A stretch of 64,000 nucleotides of DNA from positions 1-64,000 of the forward strand of contig CALGOZ010000030.1 of the NCBI GenBank assembly GCA_937960785.1. The letters are read 5' to 3'. Positions within the stretch are counted from its first letter, which is position 1. Every line of letters begins with the position of its first letter. Both the position numbers and the translations under genes were made by a program. Below are positions 1 through 7,841 of this stretch, one piece after another. The notes beneath the pieces are model-generated. The model was not told the DNA's origin. It did no database searches and saw only the letters and a list, made by a program, of their open reading frames with translations. The stretch comes from an uncultured Pseudogracilibacillus sp. GTDB lineage: Bacteria > Bacillota > Bacilli > Bacillales > Amphibacillaceae.

Positions 1-95
1 AACTTATCAAAGTAAAATACCAAGGTTTACACAATAGACTTTTAAACGACAATCGAACAATGTTACTTCCAATCCCCTTCTAATCGATATAAAAT

Positions 96-132
96 AAAAT
101 ACGGTACCCAGTTTAACTGAATACCGTATTTT
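96..132. terminator. Rho-independent terminator after rqcH
   Basis: An 11-bp perfect inverted repeat (AAAATACGGTA / TACCGTATTTT) encloses a 15-nt loop 40 bases beyond the rqcH stop. Read on the minus strand it is followed by a T-rich tail, so it should end the rqcH transcript; it could also work in the other direction. Confidence 0.8.
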
Positions 133-172
133 AGCTTGCTTTTGTTCAGCCCCTTTAATGGGAGTTCATCTT

Positions 173-1861
173 TTAATCCGACTGTTTTTTTAATTTTTTT
201 GGTGTGACGAATAAAGTTTTTTGTTCAGTGTAGGTTACGAATCCAGGTTTTGCACCTCTGGGCTTTTTTACATATTTTACTTTTGTATAGTCTACCGGTA
301 CCGATTCCGATTGACGCGCTTTACTATAATAAGCAGCTAATTGAGCAGCTTCAAGTAGTGTTTGTTCAGATGGATTCGCACTTTTTATAACGACATGCGA
401 TCCAGGAATATCTAACGTATGAAGCCAAATATCCTCTTTATTGGCTAAACGATGCGTCACATATTCATTTTGATTATTATTTCTTCCGACATAAATTGTC
501 GTTCCATCCGAAGATAGGAATTGTTCTGGTTTTGGTTTTTCTACTTTTCGACGACCCCGTTTTCGTTGACGTTGATAGCCTTGTTCTTGTAATTCAAGAC
601 GGATTTCTTCAATATCCTCTTCTCGAGCTTGTTCTAGTTGTTGCAGAACTGACTCTAAATATTGTACCTCATCCTTTGCCTTCTTTAGCTCAACTTGAGC
701 TCGTTTTTGAGCTGTTTGTAATTTTCGATATCGATTAAAATAACGTTGAGCATTTTCGCTCGGTGTTAAATCTTCTTGTAGTGGGATTGTAATTTCAGGT
801 TGCGCTTCATCGTAATAATCAACGACTTTAATCTTTTCCATACCCTTTTCCATTAAGTGCATATGAGCAGTTAACAGTTCACCATATTTTTGATAGCTCT
901 CGAGCTGGTTGGCTTTTTGTAATGTCTTTTTATGGATCTTGATTTTTCGTTTATTTTTCTTCAATTCATTTTCAATTAAACGGGTTAAATCACGTACTTG
1001 TTGGACGACGCGATCTCGTTCAGCCTTATTTTCAAAAAAAGAATCGAGCATTTCACTTACAGAGGAGTATCGCTCTTTTTCTTCAACATAATGTACGGGT
1101 AAGACGTGGAAATCATCCCGTCTATTTTTATAAATTGCAGGTAGGAATGCTTTTGTTTTGATTTCTTCTTGCATTTTTTTAAATTGTTTTTCGTATTCTT
1201 TTTGGCCCCCTAAATGCGTTCGTTCAACGAGTTCCTTAGCAATAAAAGGGGAAAAACCTGTCACCAGTTGAACGATTTGACGATCCATTTTTCCGGAATT
1301 GAAATCTAATTTTCGCACAAGTTGTTCGGGCTTAATTTCTAATGGATGAAGCTTGTCCTGGGAAGGTGGAAGCTTATAATCCACTCCAGGCAACACTGTT
1401 CGATACCGATTAATTGAAGGAGGAATATGTTTCATTGCGTTAACAATTTTTTTAGTTTCCTTCTCAATTAAAACGACGTTACTGTGACGTCCCATAATTT
1501 CAAGAATTAGTTGATGATAAATTCGGTCACCAATCTCATCGCGACCTTGAATATCGATTGTGACAATTCGTTCTAAACCGTGTTGTTCGATCGCTTCGAT
1601 ACGGGCCCCATTCATATATTTTCGCAGAGTCATACAAAACATCGGTGGCTCTTCTGGGTTTTGTAATCGTGTGTTCGTTAAATGGAATCTTGCGTAGGAT
1701 GGATGAATCGAGATTAATAATGTGAAATTCATCCGATGATTACGAATTGTAAAAAGAAGTTCCGTATTTGTAGGTTGATAAATTTTGTTTATACGCCCAC
1801 CGATTAATTTGCTTTGTAATTCATGGATTACTGCATTTGTAACTATACCGTCAAAGGGCAT
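173..1861 (-). CDS. rqcH: Ribosome quality control protein RqcH (YloA, NFACT family)
   Basis: 562 aa, close to B. subtilis RqcH/YloA. This family binds stalled 50S-peptidyl-tRNA complexes and recruits tRNA-Ala to add C-terminal alanine tails that mark the peptide for degradation. The order is NFACT-N domain (about residues 1-220, with GGRI and EIMGRHSN motifs), a central coiled coil (about 270-430) and the NFACT-R domain (about 445-545, with DIWLHT..PGSHVVI). The start at MPFDGIV is preferred over an upstream ATG because AAGAGGTG lies 6 nt before it. The residue matching the essential B. subtilis D97 is Glu (GLER, E97-R98). The gene diverges from yloB. Confidence 0.95.
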   Translation of the reverse strand: MPFDGIVTNAVIHELQSKLIGGRINKIYQPTNTELLFTIRNHRMNFTLLISIHPSYARFHLTNTRLQNPEEPPMFCMTLRKYMNGARIEAIEQHGLERIVTIDIQGRDEIGDRIYHQLILEIMGRHSNVVLIEKETKKIVNAMKHIPPSINRYRTVLPGVDYKLPPSQDKLHPLEIKPEQLVRKLDFNSGKMDRQIVQLVTGFSPFIAKELVERTHLGGQKEYEKQFKKMQEEIKTKAFLPAIYKNRRDDFHVLPVHYVEEKERYSSVSEMLDSFFENKAERDRVVQQVRDLTRLIENELKKNKRKIKIHKKTLQKANQLESYQKYGELLTAHMHLMEKGMEKIKVVDYYDEAQPEITIPLQEDLTPSENAQRYFNRYRKLQTAQKRAQVELKKAKDEVQYLESVLQQLEQAREEDIEEIRLELQEQGYQRQRKRGRRKVEKPKPEQFLSSDGTTIYVGRNNNQNEYVTHRLANKEDIWLHTLDIPGSHVVIKSANPSEQTLLEAAQLAAYYSKARQSESVPVDYTKVKYVKKPRGAKPGFVTYTEQKTLFVTPKKLKKQSD

Positions 1862-1881
1862 GCTATTCACCTCTTGCACAT

Positions 1882-1890
1882 ATTATATCA
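1882..1890 (-). promoter_or_regulatory. Extended -10 promoter for rqcH
   Basis: On the minus strand the sequence TGATATAAT is a perfect extended -10 element. No good -35 is seen. Initiation about 7 nt downstream would leave a very short leader with the Shine-Dalgarno sequence near the 5' end, so this is plausible but unproven. Confidence 0.4.
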
Positions 1891-1946
1891 TTAATAGAAT
1901 TTCCCTTGCATACATATGTATCAGTAGATTTACATAATGGGGTGGG

Positions 1947-4619
1947 ATGCGGATGGATTGGTATCGAAGTTCAATCGATGCAATAGAACAACATTTACAC
2001 GTACATCATACGACAGGTTTGACGACGGAGGAAGCAGAGAGACGAATTCGTACACACGGTTTTAACCAATTAATTGAAAGCAAACGAAAACCGAGTTGGC
2101 TCATTTTTATGAATCAGTTTCAAGATTTTTTAGTAATGATCTTACTTGCAGCAACATTAATCGCCGGATTGTTAGGAGAGTATATTGATGCCTTAGCCAT
2201 TATGTTAATCGTTTTATTAAATGGATTAATTGGTTTTTTTCAGGAGCATCGTGCAGAAAAATCATTAGAAAAATTAAAACAACTTTCAGCTCCAAATATG
2301 CGTGTGCTACGGGATGGAGCATGGACGACGCTACCAGCCGAGCATGCGGTAATTGGTGATATCGTCCGGATACAGGCAGGAGACCGGGTACCTGCTGACT
2401 TACGTATTGTACAAGCAAATGATCTTGAAACGGAAGAATCGATGTTAACCGGGGAATCTTTACCCGTAACAAAACACGCAGCAAAAATTACCCAAACAGA
2501 TGTCGCTATTCAAGATCAAACGAATATGGCATTTAAAAGTACGTTAGTTACAAAAGGTAGTGGCTTAGGAATCGTCGTATCTACTGGTATGTTAACTGAA
2601 GTCGGTAAGATTGCGACATTGATGGACGAGACTGGACCAGTTCAAACACCATTAGAATTAAAATTGAAAGATTTAGGAAAGATTTTAATTTACGTTGTTT
2701 TCGTTTTAACGGCATTAACCGTCGGAATTGGAATATACCATGGACAGTTAATGTATGATATGTTTCTAGCCGGAGTATCCTTAGCAGTTGCGGTCATACC
2801 TGAAGGATTACCAGCAATCGTCACCGTCGCTTTATCTTTAGGTGTACAACGAATGATTAAACGAAAGGCAATTGTTCGGAAATTATCAGCGATTGAAACG
2901 TTAGGTAGCACTTCCGTTGTTTGTACCGATAAAACTGGCACCATTACTGAAAATAAAATGACCGTACAACAACTCTACATTGGCTATGAAACGATTGAAG
3001 TAACTGGAGAAGGGGACCGGGCGACAGGCTCCTTTTTGCTCAATGACAAAAAGTTAACAGCAAAAACCAAGACTCTATATGATACGCTTCTTGCCGGGGC
3101 CTTATGTAACCAAGCAAACCTACAAGTAAAACGAGCCCGTTATATCGTCGATGGTGATCCGACTGATGGTGCTCTATTAATCGCAGCTAGAAAATTAAAT
3201 ATTGAGTTAAAAGATACAAATACGTTCCGAACCCTTCACGAGTCCCCTTTCGATTCGACTCGGAAACGGATGACTGTCATCGTTGAAAATGAAGCAAAAG
3301 AACGATTTTTAATCGTAAAAGGTGCACCCGAAATGATTTTACCTCGGTCAAAAGAAGCTTTACGTTTAGACGGTAGCAGAGCGCCTTTACATCGGGAAAA
3401 AATTGCTACAAAAATGGACGAGATGGCAGAAAAGGCATTGCGAATTATCGCCGTTGCCATCAAACAATTACCGCCGAATAAACGAGTGACGAAGGAAGAT
3501 ATTCCAATTTTAGAAAAAGATTTAACTTTTCTAGGTTTGTTCGGGCTCCAGGACCCACCACGAAAAGGTGTACGTCAAGCAATTAAACAATGTAAAGAAG
3601 CGGGAATAAAAACAGTAATGATTACAGGGGACCATAAAAAGACAGCGATCGCAATTGGACGAGAAATCGGATTATATAATGAAGAGGATTTAGTTTTAGA
3701 AGGTCATGAATTAAATAATATGTCGGTTAAATCATTAGCAAATATAATCGAACAGGTGACAATTTTTGCCCGGGTAACACCTGAGCATAAGTTGAAAATT
3801 GTAAAAGCGTTTCAACAAGTAGGTCATATCGTTGCGATGACCGGTGACGGTGTGAATGATGCACCCGCAATTAAGGCGAGTAACGTTGGAATTAGTATGG
3901 GGATAAGCGGTACCGATGTAACGAAAGAAGCCTCCTCCCTTATTTTACTAGATGATAACTTTCATACGATAAAAGAAGCGATTCGTGAGGGACGGAATAT
4001 TTACGAAAATATACGAAAATTCATTCGCTATTTATTAGCATCAAATGTAGGTGAAATTTTCGTTATGCTCGTTGCGATGCTTTTAGCTTTACCGCTACCG
4101 CTAGTTCCGGTACAAATTTTATGGGTAAACTTAATAACTGATGGATTACCAGCGATGGCGTTAGGCCTCGACCCACCGGAAACTAACGTCATGCAACGAA
4201 AGCCACGGAATCCTCGTGAAGGAATTTTTTCAAGAGGTTTAGGGCAAAAGATTTTAACCCGAGGTATACTAATTGGACTTGTATCGCTTATAGCCTTTGT
4301 CGTCACGTTACAACAGTCCCCAGACAATCTAAATTATGCTCGTTCTGTCGCTTTTACAACTCTTGTCTTAGCGCAGTTGATACACGTTTTTGATTGTCGT
4401 AGTGAACGAGGTGTCTTTGCACGAAATCCTTTTAGTAACATTTACTTACTATTAGCAGTATTGTCGTCCTTTTTACTCCTTTTAGTCGTCATTTATGTAC
4501 CGACTTTACAACCGATTTTCCATACAACACCTTTATACTTGGTCGATTGGATGTTAATCATTACATTAAGTGCCTTGCCGACGGTGTTGTTTAGTTTTCC
4601 AAAAAAGTCAACTATTTAA
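1947..4619 (+). CDS. yloB: P-type calcium-transporting ATPase (YloB)
   Basis: 890 aa, the usual length of SERCA-like P2A ATPases. YloB of B. subtilis is a vegetative/sporulation Ca2+ pump in the cytoplasmic membrane. Visible parts are the N-terminal cation-ATPase domain, TM pair around residues 55-100, the TGES dephosphorylation loop, the PEGLPA motif in TM4, the phosphorylation motif DKTGT (about residue 328), and the TGDGVNDAPA hinge. A C-terminal set of TM segments follows (residues 690-885). GGGGTGGG precedes the ATG; a second in-frame ATG two codons later is also possible. It sits alone between rqcH (divergent) and a strong terminator. Confidence 0.93.
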   Translation: MRMDWYRSSIDAIEQHLHVHHTTGLTTEEAERRIRTHGFNQLIESKRKPSWLIFMNQFQDFLVMILLAATLIAGLLGEYIDALAIMLIVLLNGLIGFFQEHRAEKSLEKLKQLSAPNMRVLRDGAWTTLPAEHAVIGDIVRIQAGDRVPADLRIVQANDLETEESMLTGESLPVTKHAAKITQTDVAIQDQTNMAFKSTLVTKGSGLGIVVSTGMLTEVGKIATLMDETGPVQTPLELKLKDLGKILIYVVFVLTALTVGIGIYHGQLMYDMFLAGVSLAVAVIPEGLPAIVTVALSLGVQRMIKRKAIVRKLSAIETLGSTSVVCTDKTGTITENKMTVQQLYIGYETIEVTGEGDRATGSFLLNDKKLTAKTKTLYDTLLAGALCNQANLQVKRARYIVDGDPTDGALLIAARKLNIELKDTNTFRTLHESPFDSTRKRMTVIVENEAKERFLIVKGAPEMILPRSKEALRLDGSRAPLHREKIATKMDEMAEKALRIIAVAIKQLPPNKRVTKEDIPILEKDLTFLGLFGLQDPPRKGVRQAIKQCKEAGIKTVMITGDHKKTAIAIGREIGLYNEEDLVLEGHELNNMSVKSLANIIEQVTIFARVTPEHKLKIVKAFQQVGHIVAMTGDGVNDAPAIKASNVGISMGISGTDVTKEASSLILLDDNFHTIKEAIREGRNIYENIRKFIRYLLASNVGEIFVMLVAMLLALPLPLVPVQILWVNLITDGLPAMALGLDPPETNVMQRKPRNPREGIFSRGLGQKILTRGILIGLVSLIAFVVTLQQSPDNLNYARSVAFTTLVLAQLIHVFDCRSERGVFARNPFSNIYLLLAVLSSFLLLLVVIYVPTLQPIFHTTPLYLVDWMLIITLSALPTVLFSFPKKSTI

Positions 4620-4625
4620 AAAAAC

Positions 4626-4680
4626 GAGGCGTCCTCTACACTTTTTTTAGAAAAGTCCGTAGAGAACGCTTCTTTTTTTA
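4626..4680 (+). terminator. Terminator after yloB
   Basis: Inverted repeat GAGGCGTCCTCTAC / GTAGAGAACGCTTC (14-bp arms with small mismatches), then a run of seven T. It lies directly after the yloB stop codon. Confidence 0.85.
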
Positions 4681-4701
4681 TCACATCATTTACAAAGAAC
4701 A

Positions 4702-4730
4702 TTGAGAAACTAGTTGGAATTTTTTATAAT
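4702..4730 (+). promoter_or_regulatory. SigA promoter P1 of the yloC-gmk-rpoZ operon
   Basis: TTGAGA, a 17-bp spacer and a perfect TATAAT. It lies about 100 bp upstream of yloC and just past the yloB terminator. Confidence 0.65.
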
Positions 4731-4772
4731 AGATGTGCTTTATCTTTATTTAATTTGTTGAAATTCAGTTGC

Positions 4773-4802
4773 TTGCGAATTAATAGAGAAAAAGTGTATA
4801 AA
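4773..4802 (+). promoter_or_regulatory. Possible second SigA promoter P2 of yloC
   Basis: TTGCGA, an 18-bp spacer and TATAAA. It is closer to yloC than P1 and would give a leader of about 25 nt. The match is weaker than P1. Confidence 0.4.
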
Positions 4803-4833
4803 CTTGTATACTATACATAATGGAGTGATGATC

Positions 4834-5718
4834 ATGGTAATGAGCATGACAGGCTATGGAAATGAAATCTTTCATTTAGAAAACGACACAGTATTGCACG
4901 TTGAAATTCGTACAGTTAACAGTCGTTATTTAGATTTTAAAGCTCATATACCACGTTCGCTATATCACTTGGAAATTCCGATGAAAAAGTTAATCCAATC
5001 GTATATCGAACGGGGCCGAGTTGATTTATACATAACGACAATAGGAAGCACATTAGAAGATAGATCATTACACGTCGATTGGGCATTAATGGATGAGTAC
5101 ATTGAACAAATAAAAGAAATTCAATCCCGTTATCGTCTATCAGGGGAAATTCCCCTCTCGATCATCACTGCAATCGATGAATTAATTTCAATCAATGAAG
5201 AAACAAAGCGAACGGAAGAGTTAGACGAATTTATTTTAAAAAGTATCGAAACTGTTTTGGAAAAAGTAGAAGAAACTCGTCGAAATGAAGGTGTTTTTCT
5301 AATTGAAGATATAAAAAGGCGGATTTCAAAGATTGAAAACACAATTCGCAAAATTGACGGTCGTAGACAAATTGTTTACGAAACGTATCGTGAACGGATA
5401 AGAGAACGAATCGATTCGCATTTTTCTGAAGAACAGCCGTACGACGAATCAGCCTTAATGCAAGAAGTTGCCTTATTAGCTGAAAAAAGTGATATAACTG
5501 AAGAAATTACCCGCATCGATAGTCATCTAGCTCACTGTGAACAAGTAATACAGCAAACAGGTGCCATCGGTCGAAAGTTAGACTTTATCATTCAGGAATT
5601 ACATCGAGAAGTAAATACAATCGGCTCGAAATCAGTCGACCCTACGATTAGTGAATGGGTTGTACAAATTAAAAGTAATTTAGAAAAAATAAAAGAACAA
5701 GTACAAAATATTGAATAA
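4834..5718 (+). CDS. yloC: YicC family protein YloC (putative endoribonuclease)
   Basis: 294 aa. YicC/YloC proteins begin with the conserved SMTGYG motif, seen here at residues 3-8, and end with a DUF1732 region rich in Glu and Arg (QELHREVNTIGSKS). E. coli YicC has been described as an endoribonuclease; the activity of the Bacillus protein is inferred. I chose the ATG at 4834 because GGAGTG lies 8 nt upstream; longer reading from a TTG at 4804 is unlikely. It is the first gene of an operon with gmk and rpoZ. In B. subtilis remA lies between yloC and gmk; here there are only 25 bp. Confidence 0.9.
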   Translation: MVMSMTGYGNEIFHLENDTVLHVEIRTVNSRYLDFKAHIPRSLYHLEIPMKKLIQSYIERGRVDLYITTIGSTLEDRSLHVDWALMDEYIEQIKEIQSRYRLSGEIPLSIITAIDELISINEETKRTEELDEFILKSIETVLEKVEETRRNEGVFLIEDIKRRISKIENTIRKIDGRRQIVYETYRERIRERIDSHFSEEQPYDESALMQEVALLAEKSDITEEITRIDSHLAHCEQVIQQTGAIGRKLDFIIQELHREVNTIGSKSVDPTISEWVVQIKSNLEKIKEQVQNIE

Positions 5719-5743
5719 CGAGATGTAAGTAGGAGGAGCACTA

Positions 5744-6361
5744 TTGTTTGAACAAAAAGGAATATTATTTGTATTATCAGGTCCGGCCGGTGTCGGAAAA
5801 GGAACCGTTCGACAAAAACTTTTTGAACAAGAAACAGATTTGAAATATTCTGTTTCTGCAACAACACGAAAAAAGCGCCTCGGTGAGAAAGAAGGCGTCG
5901 ATTATTTTTATAAAACAAAAGAAGAATTCGAAGAGATGATTGAACGAAATGAGCTGTTAGAATATGCTAAGTATGTCGATAATTATTATGGAACCCCTAA
6001 ACAATATGTTTTAGATGAATTAGCTAAAGGAAACGATGTCTTTTTGGAAATTGAAGTTCAAGGAGCATTACAAGTAAAGAAAAACTTCCCCGAAGGAGTC
6101 TTTATTTTCTTAACACCTCCAAGTTTAAAAGAACTTAAAAACCGAATCGTTAACCGAGGTACTGAAACAAAAGACGTAATAATGCAACGATTAAAAGAAG
6201 CGAAAAATGAAATTAAAATGATGGAAAACTATGACTACGTCGTGGTCAACGATGATGTAAGTAAAGCGGTCAAAAAAGTAAAGTCGATCGTCATTAGTGA
6301 ACATTGTAAACGGGCGAGAATTGAAAATGAGTATAAAAGAATTTTAGAGGAGGAATTTTAA
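5744..6361 (+). CDS. gmk: Guanylate kinase
   Basis: 205 aa, normal length. It phosphorylates GMP/dGMP with ATP to GDP/dGDP in purine metabolism. The P-loop GPAGVGKGT (about residues 11-19) and the GMP-binding region with [19 protein letters not shown] are intact. The start is TTG at 5744, behind a strong AGGAGGAG. The stop codon overlaps the rpoZ start (TAATG), which implies translational coupling. Confidence 0.96.
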   Translation: MFEQKGILFVLSGPAGVGKGTVRQKLFEQETDLKYSVSATTRKKRLGEKEGVDYFYKTKEEFEEMIERNELLEYAKYVDNYYGTPKQYVLDELAKGNDVFLEIEVQGALQVKKNFPEGVFIFLTPPSLKELKNRIVNRGTETKDVIMQRLKEAKNEIKMMENYDYVVVNDDVSKAVKKVKSIVISEHCKRARIENEYKRILEEEF

Positions 6362-6558
6362 TGCTTGAACCATCGATTGATAGTTTACAGGAGAAAATTG
6401 ATTCAAAATATTCTCTCGTAGCTGTTTCTGCAAAGCGTGCACGCAAATTACAAGACGGTGAAAAGCCGTTAATTGAAGAACCGAAATCCCATACATTTGT
6501 CGGTATTGCATTAGAAGAAATTGACGAAGAGAAAGTATTTATTAAAGAAGAAGCGTAA
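6361..6558 (+). CDS. rpoZ: RNA polymerase omega subunit
   Basis: 65 aa, near the 67 aa of B. subtilis YloH. The subunit helps assembly and stability of RNA polymerase. The conserved segment [16 protein letters not shown] binds the beta' C-terminus. Its Shine-Dalgarno GAGGAGG lies inside the end of gmk, and its ATG shares an A with the gmk stop codon. Confidence 0.95.
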   Translation: MLEPSIDSLQEKIDSKYSLVAVSAKRARKLQDGEKPLIEEPKSHTFVGIALEEIDEEKVFIKEEA

Positions 6559-6564
6559 CAAAAG

Positions 6565-6592
6565 AACCCTTGCTGTACCGGCAAGGGTTTTC
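6565..6592 (+). terminator. Terminator-like hairpin after rpoZ
   Basis: AACCCTTGC, a 7-nt loop and GCAAGGGTT form a perfect 9-bp stem followed by only four T. It probably weakens or ends the yloC-gmk-rpoZ transcript before coaBC; the short tail suggests read-through. Confidence 0.6.
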
Positions 6593-6636
6593 CACTATTT
6601 TTAACCGGTAAGCCAATTTAAAAAGAGGTGTTCATC

Positions 6637-7836
6637 TTGTGGAAAGGAAAAAATGTACTAGTAGGAGTAACCGGAGGAATTGCTGTTTATAAAGCATGTG
6701 ATTTAACGAGTAAATTAACACAACTAGGGGCGAACGTTCGTGTCATTATGACCGAAGGCGCAACAGAATTCGTCTCACCGTTAACCTTTCAAGCTTTATC
6801 ACGAAACGATGTATACGTCGATACGTTTATCGAAAAAGATGTAAAAAAAATAGCCCACGTCGATATCGCCGACTGGGCCGAAATTGCAATCGTCGCCCCT
6901 GCAACGGCAAATACAATTGGTAAGCTAGCGCAGGGCATCGCCGACAATATGTTAACAACAATTTTAATAGCAACGCGAGCCGATGTCTATATTGCTCCAG
7001 CGATGAATGTGCACATGTATGCCAATCCAGCTGTGATGGAGAATATGCAAAAATTAGACGATTGGGGTTATCATTTTATCGAGCCAGGTTCTGGTTATTT
7101 AGCTTGTGGCTACGTAGGAAAAGGTCGTCTAGAAGAGCCCCAAACAATTATCGATACAATCTATCACCATCAACAACGAACATCGTTACTCGAAGGAAAA
7201 AATGTTTTAATTACAGCGGGTCCGACTGAGGAAGCCCTAGATCCCGTCCGTTACTTTACAAACCATTCAACAGGCACAATGGGCTTTGCTTTGGCAGAAG
7301 CAGCAGCACGAAATGGTGCAACGGTTACGTTAGTTACAGGTCCGGTTCAGTTAGATACACCCATCGGCGCGATTCATCGTGTCGATGTAACGACAGCAGA
7401 AGAGATGTATAATGCAGTTTGGGATTATTATGAAACGAGCGATATCGTTATAAAGGCTGCAGCTGTTGCCGATTATCGCCCTAAAGAAATTTATGATGAA
7501 AAGATGAAAAAAGGAAACGGTGGCTTAACGATTGAAATGGAAAGAACGAAAGATATTTTGCATTCGTTAGGCGAACGAAAAGAAAAACAATTTCTCGTCG
7601 GGTTTGCAGCCGAAACGACGAACCCCCTCGAATATGGGAAAGGAAAATTAAAAGAAAAAAATCTCGATGCAATTGTAATTAACAATGTAAGTGAAGAGGG
7701 AGCCGGCTTTGGTACGGATACGAATATCGTAACTTATGTTAATAAAACGCACGAACTGACGACGTTAGAAAAAGCACCGAAATATATGATTGCTGAACAA
7801 TTAATCAAACTCATTCATCGCGATTATAAAGGATGA
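6637..7836 (+). CDS. coaBC: Phosphopantothenoylcysteine synthetase/decarboxylase
   Basis: 399 aa bifunctional enzyme of coenzyme A synthesis. The N-terminal CoaC half (about residues 1-185) decarboxylates phosphopantothenoylcysteine using FMN and shows the HVDIADWAE His motif, the PAMN motif and the GYLACGYVGKGRL substrate loop. The C-terminal CoaB half (about 186-395) ligates cysteine to phosphopantothenate and starts with NVLITAGPTEEALDPVR. The TTG at 6637 has AGAGG 8 nt upstream; the GTG at 6628 overlaps that site and is rejected. It overlaps or abuts priA, so the two are translated together. Confidence 0.95.
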   Translation: MWKGKNVLVGVTGGIAVYKACDLTSKLTQLGANVRVIMTEGATEFVSPLTFQALSRNDVYVDTFIEKDVKKIAHVDIADWAEIAIVAPATANTIGKLAQGIADNMLTTILIATRADVYIAPAMNVHMYANPAVMENMQKLDDWGYHFIEPGSGYLACGYVGKGRLEEPQTIIDTIYHHQQRTSLLEGKNVLITAGPTEEALDPVRYFTNHSTGTMGFALAEAAARNGATVTLVTGPVQLDTPIGAIHRVDVTTAEEMYNAVWDYYETSDIVIKAAAVADYRPKEIYDEKMKKGNGGLTIEMERTKDILHSLGERKEKQFLVGFAAETTNPLEYGKGKLKEKNLDAIVINNVSEEGAGFGTDTNIVTYVNKTHELTTLEKAPKYMIAEQLIKLIHRDYKG

Positions 7837-7841
7837 GAAGG

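Noticed and set aside
496..738. 80-codon plus-strand frame inside rqcH.
   Set aside because: It is antisense to a well-conserved coding region, has no ribosome site, and encodes a low-complexity Val/Leu/Phe string.
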